Part shown: piece after piece, positions 44,368 to 53,268 of the stretch
Numbering within the stretch: position 1 is the stretch's first letter
How the letters are laid out: the number at the start of each line of letters is the position of its first letter
Source of the DNA: Gammaproteobacteria bacterium
Lineage (GTDB): Bacteria > Pseudomonadota > Gammaproteobacteria > Ga0077536
DNA: 64,000 nt
Reading direction: 5' to 3'
Assembly (NCBI GenBank): GCA_021773835.1
Contig: JAJFJQ010000070.1
Coordinates: 1 to 64,000 of the forward strand
Made by a program: the position numbers and the translations under genes
Notes under the pieces: generated by a model
Told to the model about the DNA's origin: nothing
The model's database searches: none
Seen by the model: only the letters and a program-made list of their open reading frames with translations

Positions 44368-45231
44368 TCAATGCTTAATATCTTCAACCGTACTTCGCCG
44401 TAGCTCGCGCCGCTGACTCAGATCGTAACGCCGTCCACGATGTAGCACGGCGCGGTTATCCCAAATTACGAGGTCCCCCGGGCGCCAATGGTGACGATAA
44501 ACGAATTCGCGTTGCGTCGCGTGCTCCAATAGTTCGGCCAACAAGAGCCGTCCCTCTGGCACCGGTCGATCGACAATGCGTTGAGCGTGCACGCCGATAT
44601 ACAAGGTCTTTCGCTTCGACCCTGGATGCTCCCGAACGATCGGCCACTGCACTGGTGGGTATAAGGCCAGATCTGCCTCAGTGTATTGCGCATCATCAAG
44701 CTGCATACGCGAATGGAAGGCCGAATGCTCGGCAATGAGACCCTCGATCTCGGCAACGTTGGCATCCGGTAATGCGTCGAAGGCGGCGCGCATATCGGCA
44801 AATTCCGTCTCGCCTCCATGATCAGTCACGATGCAGGCCAACAATAGTGAGTATTTCGCGGCTGGTTGCTTGAACGAGCTATCGCTATGCCAGAGTTGAT
44901 TTGCGAGCATCGCGACGAGCTTTGGATCGTCACGTTCACGTACTTGGCTGTCGAGATCGACATTCGAGATGTCGATCATGCCGGCCTCCTTGAAACGACT
45001 TTTGGTTTGTAACACCTTTAGCAAGCCCATATCGATTGGACCTAGCGTTCGTGTAAATGCCATCTGTTGTGACTCGTCGAGGATCTGATCGCGAAACACC
45101 AGCACCGCAAATTCGTCCATCGCAGCTTCAACCTCGGCCGCCAGCGAACCGTCGAGCGCCGCGCGCAGATCAATACCTTCTACCTCCGCTGCAAACACCG
45201 GGTGCAGCGGTTTACACTGTAACGACCTCAT
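44368..45231 (-). CDS. TauD/TfdA-family Fe(II)/2-oxoglutarate dioxygenase
   Basis: This 287-residue protein is a 2-oxoglutarate-dependent dioxygenase. H115 and D117 (LWHSDSSF) form the HxD iron motif, and the distal histidine lies in AVLHRGRRYD close to the end, with RRELRR arginines for 2-oxoglutarate. The start VFAAEVEGIDL is typical of the TfdA branch, which cleaves ether, sulphonate or amine side chains by hydroxylation. It lies 12 bp after the racemase-family gene and 34 bp before mmsA. The substrate is unknown. Confidence 0.88.
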   Translation of the reverse strand: MRSLQCKPLHPVFAAEVEGIDLRAALDGSLAAEVEAAMDEFAVLVFRDQILDESQQMAFTRTLGPIDMGLLKVLQTKSRFKEAGMIDISNVDLDSQVRERDDPKLVAMLANQLWHSDSSFKQPAAKYSLLLACIVTDHGGETEFADMRAAFDALPDANVAEIEGLIAEHSAFHSRMQLDDAQYTEADLALYPPVQWPIVREHPGSKRKTLYIGVHAQRIVDRPVPEGRLLLAELLEHATQREFVYRHHWRPGDLVIWDNRAVLHRGRRYDLSQRRELRRSTVEDIKH

Positions 45232-45243
45232 CCGTTCAGATGA

Positions 45244-46008
45244 TCACCCAGCGACACGTTTTCGATCGTCAGCTGGCAATGTACCGAAATCGGTAACGAT
45301 ACCGGTGAACGGCTTGGGTTCCGGATACTTGTACGTTTTCTGTTTACTGGTTTTGCGCCGCATACCAACAATCGCCTCGGCCATCTTGGTCGCGCACACA
45401 ACACCATCGAGAACCGGGATCTCGAGTTCTGCTTCAAGCTCGTCGGCAAAATCGGCGAATCCGGCGCAACCGAGGCAGATCGCCTCCGCGTCGTCTTCGC
45501 TCTTCGCCATACGGCACTCTTCGCGCAGACTTTCCAATGATCCAACTGGAGCGCTTTCGACGTCGAGCACATACAGCGGTGATGTGCGTACCGTGACCTT
45601 ATGACTCAGCCCATAAGCGGCAACCATATCTTCGACGCAGACCTTAAAGCGGGGGATGATGGTGACAATAGAGATCCGCGCGGCCAACATGCAGGCGGTA
45701 TACAGCGACGCCTCGGCGATACCGATAACCGGTTTATCGGTCAATTCACGTGCGGCGTGCAGACCGGGATCGCCATAGCAGGCGATGATGTAGGCATCGT
45801 AATCTCCCGCGGCATCACCTTTTTGAATTTCGTTTAATATCCCGGGCACACACAGGTATTCGTCATAATAGGATTCGATCGAGGCTGGCGCATGCTCTGG
45901 GGTCACCGCCACGACTTCGGTTCCCGGTGATGCGACCGAACGACCGGCGACACCGTCTGCGGCAGTCATTTCTGCGGACGAATTTGGATTGATAATCATA
46001 ATCTTCAT
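45244..46008 (-). CDS. Asp/Glu/hydantoin racemase superfamily protein
   Basis: This 254-residue protein resembles hydantoin racemase (MKIMIINPNSS at the start). Two cysteines stand in the two halves of the active site: C77 in YIIACYGDPG and C181 in ICLGCAGFAD. That is the two-cysteine racemase arrangement also used by maleate cis-trans isomerase in this superfamily. GCGAGGAGC precedes the ATG. It is the first gene of the minus-strand operon and is divergent from the C45 gene. A hydantoin/amino acid racemase or a maleate-isomerase-like role are both possible. Confidence 0.82.
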   Translation of the reverse strand: MKIMIINPNSSAEMTAADGVAGRSVASPGTEVVAVTPEHAPASIESYYDEYLCVPGILNEIQKGDAAGDYDAYIIACYGDPGLHAARELTDKPVIGIAEASLYTACMLAARISIVTIIPRFKVCVEDMVAAYGLSHKVTVRTSPLYVLDVESAPVGSLESLREECRMAKSEDDAEAICLGCAGFADFADELEAELEIPVLDGVVCATKMAEAIVGMRRKTSKQKTYKYPEPKPFTGIVTDFGTLPADDRKRVAG

Positions 46009-46200
46009 CGACTATGCTCCTCGCTACGACGCGGCCTGGACCCGCGGTAGAATACGGGCAGGCGACGGTTAGGATCAGGCTTGGCGGCTAGCGCCACAAC
46101 CTCCGTGCACCGGCGGGATATTGTCGAGTCCCCGTTGGGCGCAGGCCCTAGTGTACGCGCCTGTGGTGAGAATTCGACCCATCCATGTTCGAGGCAAGCC

Positions 46201-47262
46201 ATGACTGCACAGCGCTTCCCCCATTTCACCTTCGCTGGCGATGCACGCAGTCGCGGACTAGCCTACGGGCGTGCACTGGGTGAACGTATCCACGCGACGT
46301 TCGCGGTCTATAACGAGCGATTATTTGCCAAGAGCCACTTGGACGAGCGCGAATTTATGGCGCGGGCTGAACGCGTGCGCTCAATCGTTACCGAATTCAA
46401 TGGCGAATTCGCCGCAGAGCTCGATGCGATAGCCGAAGCCGCAGCGATGCCCAGATGGCAAATCTACTTGCTCAACGCGCGCACCGAAATCCTCAACGCC
46501 GGGGTCGGCGAGTGTACGGCCTTATGTTTCCCCCAAGCAGCGCTGCTCGGGCAAACCTGGGATTGGTTCGATGGCTTTGAAGAACTTACCGTCTTGGTGA
46601 CCTATGAACGCCCGGACGGAAGCCGGATCCTTGCCTTCACCGAGCCCGGCATGCTGGCCAAAATCGGGTTCAATAGTGCCGGTGTCGGGGTGTGCCTTAA
46701 TTTCCTCGACCACCGCCATGTACTCGATGGCTTACCCGTACACCTATTGAGCCGGGCCATACTTGAATGCACGAGCGTCGACGATGCGCGCCGCTCGATA
46801 GAACGCGCGGGCTTCGGAAAATCAAGCCACTTCCTGATCGCCGACGCGACCCACAGCGCGCTTAGTATCGAGTTCATGGGTGCGAGCGCCGCAACTGTCG
46901 ACCCATATCGCGGCGCCTATGTGCATACGAATCATTGTATTTTCCCCGAGGCGCCAGCAGATGCCACTGAGGAAACCTCATCAACGGCACGCCGCTTAGC
47001 ACGCGCGCGTGCGCTGCTCGAATCCGACGACGAGCGGACATTCATCGCACTGAAACGGATCTTGGACGACGAACACGGCGGCGATCTCGCGATCAACAAT
47101 CCATTCCACCCGTCGGCGAACTTCCCTAACGAACGGATCGGCAGCTGCGGGACCTTTATCATGGATCTAAAACGGCGCGAGATGCATGTCCGTAAAGGCC
47201 CTGGGCAGACCAATCCATTTGCCGCCTATGCGCTCGATGGGCCTAAAGAGGCTGCCGCTTGA
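46201..47262 (+). CDS. C45-family Ntn acyltransferase/amidohydrolase
   Basis: This protein of 353 residues resembles isopenicillin-N acyltransferase and related peptidase family C45 proteins. RSRGLAYGRALGERI is the usual start. GVGECTALCFPQ places the autoprocessing and catalytic Cys at residue 105, followed by LLGQTWDW. Family members hydrolyse or transfer acyl groups on amides. The ATG at 46201 is preferred to an upstream in-frame start that adds 40 residues without family character. It starts the plus-strand half of the divergent cluster and is followed by an LLM gene 86 bp on. Confidence 0.82.
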   Translation: MTAQRFPHFTFAGDARSRGLAYGRALGERIHATFAVYNERLFAKSHLDEREFMARAERVRSIVTEFNGEFAAELDAIAEAAAMPRWQIYLLNARTEILNAGVGECTALCFPQAALLGQTWDWFDGFEELTVLVTYERPDGSRILAFTEPGMLAKIGFNSAGVGVCLNFLDHRHVLDGLPVHLLSRAILECTSVDDARRSIERAGFGKSSHFLIADATHSALSIEFMGASAATVDPYRGAYVHTNHCIFPEAPADATEETSSTARRLARARALLESDDERTFIALKRILDDEHGGDLAINNPFHPSANFPNERIGSCGTFIMDLKRREMHVRKGPGQTNPFAAYALDGPKEAAA

Positions 47263-47348
47263 CCGGGGATTGTCGGGGGCGGACCATAGTGCCTTCTACT
47301 GAGCAATCCAGTGTATTGCTTCAGACAAAACTCTAAGGAGTAGTAACG

Positions 47349-48416
47349 ATGGAATTCGGGATAATAATAGTGCCCCAGGTCCGTGACGGTAAGACCGAAC
47401 CATTCGACGAGGTCATGGAACAGATCGTCTACGCCGAGGAGCTCGGCTACGATACGATATGGCTGACTGAACATCATTTCAGCCCGTACGGGCGCGCCGC
47501 CGTTCCTGCGCTCGCGGGCTACGCCATTGCGCGCACCTCGAGGATCCGGATCAGCACGGCGGTAGCCGTGACCTCCTTTCAGCATCCGATCCGCATCGCC
47601 GAAGATTGGGCCACCTTGGATCATCTGTCTGGCGGACGCGTTGATGTCGGGCTCGGTCGTGGTAATCAGCCGGCGGAGTTCAAAAGTTTCGATGTCTCGA
47701 TGGACGAAGCCGATCAGCGATTCACCGAGTCACTTGAGATCTTGCGCTTGGCCTGGACCGAAGAGCAGTTTTCCTACGACGGCCAGTTTTGGCGGATCCC
47801 GGAGACTTCCGTCTTACCAAAACCGCTTACCCAGCCTTATCCACCGTTGTGGCAGGCTGCACTGAGCGACTACACCGTGGAAAAAGTCATTTCGCGCGGT
47901 ATCAATGGATTGATTGGACCATATCTGTGCCCCTATGAAACCTTAAAATCAAACTACTTCGACCCTTGGCATCGTTTGGCGGCAAGCGCAGGACGCACTG
48001 ATCTCAGAATGGCGCACAATGAGTTCGTCTATGTCGGAGAGAGCGATGCACAAGTGAAGGCCGATATTAAAGACTACGTGATGTGGTATGTACGCACGGC
48101 CGCGAAAATTTGGGGCGAGCGGGACCGCAGCAAGGTATCGGCGCAGTTCGCAAACTATAACGACATCCTCGAATGGCTCGACGTCGTACCGTTCGAAGAG
48201 ATCTACAACGACCTCGGCATGTTCGGCACCCCCGATGCGGTCGCGGAAAAAGTCCGTTGGATGCGCGACGAGGGTGGTGTCGATCACTTGATCAACTTTA
48301 TGTGGATTGGCGGCTTCGAACAGGAGAAGGCGCTCAGAAATATGGAGCTGTTTGCCAAAGAAGTCATGCCGCAATTCCAAGAGCCGGCGAGGCAACGTAC
48401 AGCAGCACGGGCCTAG
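47349..48416 (+). CDS. LLM-class flavin-dependent oxidoreductase
   Basis: This 355-residue luciferase-like protein starts MEFGIIIVPQVRDG and has YDTIWLTEHHFSPYG, LDHLSGGRVDVGLGRGNQPAEF near residue 100 and LTQPYPPLWQAALSD near residue 165. The end KEVMPQF is shared with the LLM at 2330. AAGGAGTAG precedes the ATG. Downstream by 20 bp are the alpha/beta hydrolase and then the NicX-like gene. LLM monooxygenases open N-heterocycles in other pathways (RutA on uracil, PyrA on pyridine), so a ring-attacking role is plausible but inferred. Confidence 0.85.
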   Translation: MEFGIIIVPQVRDGKTEPFDEVMEQIVYAEELGYDTIWLTEHHFSPYGRAAVPALAGYAIARTSRIRISTAVAVTSFQHPIRIAEDWATLDHLSGGRVDVGLGRGNQPAEFKSFDVSMDEADQRFTESLEILRLAWTEEQFSYDGQFWRIPETSVLPKPLTQPYPPLWQAALSDYTVEKVISRGINGLIGPYLCPYETLKSNYFDPWHRLAASAGRTDLRMAHNEFVYVGESDAQVKADIKDYVMWYVRTAAKIWGERDRSKVSAQFANYNDILEWLDVVPFEEIYNDLGMFGTPDAVAEKVRWMRDEGGVDHLINFMWIGGFEQEKALRNMELFAKEVMPQFQEPARQRTAARA

Positions 48417-48436
48417 GCCACCATATTGCAGGCGGC

Positions 48437-49219
48437 ATGCCAAAAATAGCTGTAGGCGACATCGCCCTCAATGTGCGCCAATGGGGCGGCGGCGCCCCGG
48501 TCGTGTTGGTCCACGGTCTCGGTATGAGTAGCGACCTGTGGCATCACCAGATCCGACCATTTTCAGAACGCTATCACGTGACCGCCATCGATCTACGCGG
48601 GTTTGGGCGCTCCGATCGACCACATGGCATCGGACTGTATTCGGTCGACAACTTCACCGCCGATATCGCCGGCGTGATCCGCGCATTGGATCTCGATCCG
48701 GTTCATTTCGTCGGCACATCTATGGGGGGCTATTGTGGTATCGCCTTGAGCTTGAGCGCGCCTGAGCTATTGCGGTCCTTGTCGTTGTGCCACACGGCGT
48801 GCCGATCTAGCATTGCTGATGACGTACTCGCTGCCCGCACCGCCGCGCTTAAGAATCAGTCGATGGATGAATACGCAAAACTCGTATCGGCACAGGCACT
48901 CGCGCAGCCTGCCGATCCCATAGTTACCGAGTGGGTGGAAGAACGCGTCGCGAACAATGACCAAGAAGTCTATGCGCAGGTGCTTACCGAAGGCCTCCGC
49001 AGTTTCGACGCAGCCGAGGCCGTGGCGTCAATTCGGCTACCGACGCTCGTGCTCGTTGGTGAGCACGATCGGATAATACCGCCCGAGCGCGGGCGCGATT
49101 TAGCGTCACGCATCCCACACTCGCATCTTGTTGAGATCAACCAGGTCGGGCATCTGAGCTATATGGAACACCCAGAAGCATTTAACGAATCGATTTTGCA
49201 GTTTCTCGCACAGCACTAG
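48437..49219 (+). CDS. Alpha/beta hydrolase (NicD/RutD-like)
   Basis: This 260-residue hydrolase has VVLVHGLGMSSDLW (oxyanion loop), DLRGFGRSDRP, nucleophile S95 in FVGTSMGGYCG, VLVGEHDRIIPPE (acidic residue) and QVGHLSYMEHPE (histidine). It starts at ATG 48437, 20 bp after the LLM stop; an upstream in-frame extension is only the shadow of the LLM gene. In Nic and Rut pathways such an enzyme hydrolyses an N-formyl or carbamoyl intermediate. Its position just before a NicX-like gene supports that type of role, but the family is broad. Confidence 0.85.
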   Translation: MPKIAVGDIALNVRQWGGGAPVVLVHGLGMSSDLWHHQIRPFSERYHVTAIDLRGFGRSDRPHGIGLYSVDNFTADIAGVIRALDLDPVHFVGTSMGGYCGIALSLSAPELLRSLSLCHTACRSSIADDVLAARTAALKNQSMDEYAKLVSAQALAQPADPIVTEWVEERVANNDQEVYAQVLTEGLRSFDAAEAVASIRLPTLVLVGEHDRIIPPERGRDLASRIPHSHLVEINQVGHLSYMEHPEAFNESILQFLAQH

Positions 49220-49246
49220 ACAGCAATCGAACTAGAGGAAATCACC

Positions 49247-50305
49247 ATGGCAAACACCGCATCAATGGAAGAAATGACCCAGGTTTTTAGCGACGAGCTC
49301 GCGCTGTGCAATGTCGGACCTGGTGAGAAAGTATCGGTATTGTCCGAGGGCAAACACCTGCAAGACTACGCCGAGGCCTTTGTACGTGCGGCTGAAGGCC
49401 TGGGCGCCGATGTTAACAACGTCCACGTCGCTGCCGATTCCACCGGCGGTGGCGCCGAAGCGCGCATTAAAGAAGTTGGGATCAATCCCTTGAGCGAAGA
49501 TCCGGCAGCGATGGCGACACTCAAAGAGTCCGATATGGTTGTCGATTTGATGTTGCTGTTGTTTTCGAAAGAACAACTCGAACTTCAAGCTGGTGGTACA
49601 CGGATCTTACTGGCGGTTGAGCCATTCGAAATTTTAAAACGCCTGTTTCCCGACGAAGATATTCGTCGTCGGGTAGAGGTTGGCGAACAGCGGGTGCAAG
49701 CGGCCAAGACCCTGCGCTTTACGAATAAGGCCGGCACCGATGTCATTTATGAGTTGAAAAGCGGCGATGACGGGCTCAAGCGGGTGGTGACAGAGTATGG
49801 CTATACCACGACACCTGGTCGTTGGGATCATTGGCCGAGTGGCTTCCTTGCCTGCATTGGCACAGAAGACGGCGTTGAGGGCCGAGTGGTAATGGATGTA
49901 GATGACATCATCCTGCCGAATAAGGAATTTGTACGCGACCCGATCGATATGACAATCCGCGACGGATTTATCACCGAATTTAGAGGCGGTGAAGACGCGA
50001 AGAAACTGCAAGCATTCTACGAGAGTTTTGAAGACCCTGGGGCCTTCGGCATCGCGCACATCGGCTGGGGTCTCAACCAACACGCGCTGTGGGACGTGTC
50101 CGCGCCTGGGATCTGTCAGGACGGTCGTGCGTACTACGGCAATGTATTGTTTTCGACCGGACCGAACATAGAATTTGGTGGCACGAACAACACATCTTGT
50201 CACTTTGACCTGCCGATGAAAGACTGTTCGCTATGGTTGGATGACGAGTTAATCGTGCGTGACGGCGAACTCGTCCCGGATGATTTGCGTGCACCGGGAC
50301 GTTAG
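49247..50305 (+). CDS. NicX-like 2,5-dihydroxypyridine 5,6-dioxygenase family protein
   Basis: This 352-residue protein belongs to the NicX/M29-like family. H271 in GIAHIGWGLN, H319 and D321 in TSCHFDLP have the same spacing as the iron ligands of Pseudomonas NicX (known as H265, H318 and D320). Conserved WDHWPSGFLA and FGGTNNTSCHFDLPM also match. NicX opens 2,5-dihydroxypyridine to N-formylmaleamate with O2. A related aminopeptidase-like role cannot be excluded. It follows the hydrolase by 27 bp, as a NicX/NicD pair would, and ends the plus-strand operon. Confidence 0.78.
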   Translation: MANTASMEEMTQVFSDELALCNVGPGEKVSVLSEGKHLQDYAEAFVRAAEGLGADVNNVHVAADSTGGGAEARIKEVGINPLSEDPAAMATLKESDMVVDLMLLLFSKEQLELQAGGTRILLAVEPFEILKRLFPDEDIRRRVEVGEQRVQAAKTLRFTNKAGTDVIYELKSGDDGLKRVVTEYGYTTTPGRWDHWPSGFLACIGTEDGVEGRVVMDVDDIILPNKEFVRDPIDMTIRDGFITEFRGGEDAKKLQAFYESFEDPGAFGIAHIGWGLNQHALWDVSAPGICQDGRAYYGNVLFSTGPNIEFGGTNNTSCHFDLPMKDCSLWLDDELIVRDGELVPDDLRAPGR

Positions 50306-50400
50306 GATAATCCGTTCACGCAATCATATCCGTTGGTGCATATCCATAAATAAACCAACGCCCAGCAAGTATTCGGAACCGTCCCTGGAAGGCTAGCGAC

Positions 50401-52182
50401 ATGTCCGAATCGAGACGCAAGCTAAGCGCAATACTAAGCGCCGATGTGGTCAGCTATTCCCGTCTCATGGGCGCCGACGAGCAGGCAACGCTCGATACCT
50501 TAAACGCTTACCGCACTGTATTTCGGAATCATATTGCGTTGCACGACGGTCGGGTCGTCGATACGGCTGGTGACAATGTGTTGGCTGTATTCGATAGCGT
50601 TGTCGAGGCGATCGAATGTGCTATTGACGTGCAGTCCGAGATCGAAATCCAAAATGCTGCGCTCGCAGAGGATCGGCGCATGCAGTTTCGGATCGGGGTG
50701 AACCTCGGCGACGTCATTGAGCAAGACGACGGCACCGTGTATGGGGATGGCGTGAATATCGCCGCGCGTCTAGAAAGCCTCGCGTCCCCCGGGGGTATTA
50801 CGCTATCTGGCCAGGTCTACGATTTCGTGGATGGCAAGGTGTCTGCTTCGATGACGTTCATCGGTGAGCACGAGGTCAAAAATATTGTGCGGCCTGTTCA
50901 GGTTTTCCAAATCGAGCAAACGCACGCCAAACGCGAAGAAACAACCGCCGCTGAGCACGTGCCGGTAACCACTACACTTCCGGATAAGCCGTCAATCGCG
51001 GTATTGCCATTCACCAATATGAGCAGTGACTCAAGCGAAGCGTATTTCGCCGACGGCATTAGCGAGGACATCATCACCGAATTATCCCGCTTCCAAGAGC
51101 TGATCGTTATGGCCCGCAATTCGACGTTTGCCTACAAAGACCAAGCGGTGAATATCCAAACGATCGGCTCAGAATTAAATGTCCACTACATACTTGAAGG
51201 TAGCGTGCGTAAAGGTGGCGATCGCGTTCGCGTGACAGCGCAGTTGGTGGAGGCCGCGAGCGGACATCACGTTTGGGCCGAACGCTACGATCGGAAGATT
51301 GAGGACGTGTTTGCTGTGCAAGATGAACTCACAGGCAAAATCGTTGCAACGCTGGTCTCTAAAATGCACGACAGCGAACGCCGTCGTGTCCGCAGCGACG
51401 CGCACACGGAAGATCTTAAGGCGTACGAGCTTGTGCTGCGTGGGCGCGAGCACTGGTATCGCTTTACGAAAAAAGATAACGCTGCGGCACGAGCACTATA
51501 CGAGGACGCGCTTGCAGTTGATCCGGATTACGGACGCGCCTACGCGAGCCTTGCCTGGACTTATATTACCGCCTACAACGAATATTGGACTGACGAACCA
51601 CAAGCAGCTTTAGATAAGGCCTTAGAAGTTGCGCGCCTCGGGGTCGAGGTTAGCCCGTCTTCGCATTCGAATCGACTAGCTTTAGGGCAAGTCTATTTCT
51701 ACCGCAAGCAGCTGGATCGTGCGCTTGAATCCTTGGAGAAAGGCATTGAACTCAACCCTAACGACCCCGACGGCTACGTCTCCCTTGCTACAGTTTTGAG
51801 TCATCGCGGAACACCCGAGCTGGCGCTGGAACGGCTAGATCACGCCTTTGGACTCAATCCCAATCTCAAACAATGGCAACGATCGATATACATCGTCGCC
51901 TATTTCAATGCTCGGCGTTATGGGGATGCCATTGCGGTATGGGATAAGCTAGACGACTCGCCAGTGTATTTTTGCCGCTGGATTGCGGCGACATTTGCCC
52001 ATGCTGGTCGCATAGACGACGCGCACCGGACTGCGCGATTTTATTTAAAGGCCTACCCGAATTTTGATCTTAGCGAGCACCTCTCGCGTATGCCATTCCA
52101 GCGTCCTGAGGACCTCGAGCACTATGCAGCTGGCCTAAAGCTCGCGGGTCTCGATCGAGAAACACAATCGATGCTCGGATGA
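50401..52182 (+). CDS. Class III nucleotidyl cyclase with TolB-like and TPR domains
   Basis: This 593-residue protein has a class III adenylate/guanylate cyclase domain at residues 8-170. LSADVVSYSRLMGADE and VDTAGDNVLAVFDS give the metal-binding aspartates, and GDGVNIAARLESLA the conserved Asn/Arg helix. A TolB-like/FlgO-like middle domain follows (SIAVLPFTNMSSD near residue 200 to about 320) and then five or six TPR motifs. No clear membrane segment is seen. It probably makes cAMP in response to a bound partner. It stands alone between the catabolic cluster and mtd. Confidence 0.85.
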   Translation: MSESRRKLSAILSADVVSYSRLMGADEQATLDTLNAYRTVFRNHIALHDGRVVDTAGDNVLAVFDSVVEAIECAIDVQSEIEIQNAALAEDRRMQFRIGVNLGDVIEQDDGTVYGDGVNIAARLESLASPGGITLSGQVYDFVDGKVSASMTFIGEHEVKNIVRPVQVFQIEQTHAKREETTAAEHVPVTTTLPDKPSIAVLPFTNMSSDSSEAYFADGISEDIITELSRFQELIVMARNSTFAYKDQAVNIQTIGSELNVHYILEGSVRKGGDRVRVTAQLVEAASGHHVWAERYDRKIEDVFAVQDELTGKIVATLVSKMHDSERRRVRSDAHTEDLKAYELVLRGREHWYRFTKKDNAAARALYEDALAVDPDYGRAYASLAWTYITAYNEYWTDEPQAALDKALEVARLGVEVSPSSHSNRLALGQVYFYRKQLDRALESLEKGIELNPNDPDGYVSLATVLSHRGTPELALERLDHAFGLNPNLKQWQRSIYIVAYFNARRYGDAIAVWDKLDDSPVYFCRWIAATFAHAGRIDDAHRTARFYLKAYPNFDLSEHLSRMPFQRPEDLEHYAAGLKLAGLDRETQSMLG

Positions 52183-52304
52183 TGTAGCTGCTAATAGCAA
52201 CGGTGTGGTCTCGATTCAAAGCCTACGATGCCCTACCATTCGTATGACATTGACACCCACCGGATTAATATCCACCTTGGTATCTCCTAGATTAGGACAT
52301 TTAC

Positions 52305-53171
52305 ATGAGCGGTAGTGTATTTAAACTCGGCGTACTGAAACTCGGTTGTATTGGCGCGGCGCCTTTACTTGACCTACTACTAGACGAACGCGCCGACCGC
52401 GACGATCTGGATGTTAGGGCCTTTACCAGCGGCGCAAAATTAGACCCGACTGCGTGCGTCGACGCCACGGCATCGGCACTTGAATACGGCGCCGATCTGA
52501 TGTTGTTGGTTAGCCCCAACGCCGCCCTACCCGGCCCGAAGACCTCACGTGCGAGCATTAGCGCAGCCAACATCCCAATTATTACCGTGTCTGACGGGCC
52601 ATCAAAAAAAGCGTTCTACGAGAAAAATGACGAGGGTGCGACCATCGTCAAGGCCGCTGAAGGCCAAGGTTTTTTTGTACTGCCCTGTGATCCCATGATC
52701 GGCGCGCGCCGCGAATTTCTTGATCCGACAGAAATGTCTCTTTTTAATGCCGACGTTATAAAGGTGCTTGCCGTTACCGGCGTCCTGCGCCTGATCCAAA
52801 CCGAACTAGACCGCGTCATTGAGGAACTAAAAGCCGACGGCACGGCGGACATGCCAAAGGTGAATCTGACGGCCGAAAAGGCCGTTACCGCCGCCGGATT
52901 CGCGAACCCTTACGCGGCAGCTAAGGCGTTGGCGGCGCTGAAGGTGTCGGAGTCCGTCGCCGCGGTCACCACAAAGGGTTGTTTCGTCGAGCAAGACGCG
53001 GACAAATACATCACGCTGGTCGCTGCCGGGCACGAGATGATACGTGCGGCCGCCCGCCTAGCCGACGAAGCACGCGAGCTTGAGAAATCCGGAGATTCGG
53101 TGTTGAGGACGCCGCACTCAAGCGAAGGGAAGACGTTGAGTAAAGTTCGCTTAGGCGACAAACCCGCTTAA
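52305..53171 (+). CDS. mtd: F420-dependent methylene-tetrahydromethanopterin dehydrogenase homologue
   Basis: This 288-residue protein looks like Mtd, known mainly from methanogenic and sulphate-reducing archaea. It oxidises methylene-H4MPT to methenyl-H4MPT with coenzyme F420. Segments that match archaeal Mtd closely are KLGCIGAAP (12-20), DERADRDD (27-34), DPMIGARREFLDP (129-141), LFNADVIKVLAVTG (146-159), SVLRTPH (265-271) and GKTLSK (275-280), along the whole length. Archaeal Mtd has about 275-280 residues. TTAGGA precedes the ATG. Bacteria that carry H4MPT normally use the NADP enzymes MtdA or MtdB. No other C1 or F420 gene is in the window. Confidence 0.88.
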   Translation: MSGSVFKLGVLKLGCIGAAPLLDLLLDERADRDDLDVRAFTSGAKLDPTACVDATASALEYGADLMLLVSPNAALPGPKTSRASISAANIPIITVSDGPSKKAFYEKNDEGATIVKAAEGQGFFVLPCDPMIGARREFLDPTEMSLFNADVIKVLAVTGVLRLIQTELDRVIEELKADGTADMPKVNLTAEKAVTAAGFANPYAAAKALAALKVSESVAAVTTKGCFVEQDADKYITLVAAGHEMIRAAARLADEARELEKSGDSVLRTPHSSEGKTLSKVRLGDKPA

Positions 53172-53268
53172 AAACGCTAACGGTTGCGCTTGCCGTTATT
53201 ACTCGAGGATCTGATGTTGGCATTCAACGCCGAAGTCAGCATTATTGATTCGAACTGCTAATGCCCTG

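Noticed and set aside
48173-48436. N-terminal extension of the alpha/beta hydrolase
   Set aside because: It overlaps the LLM gene in another frame; the hydrolase fold starts only at 48437.
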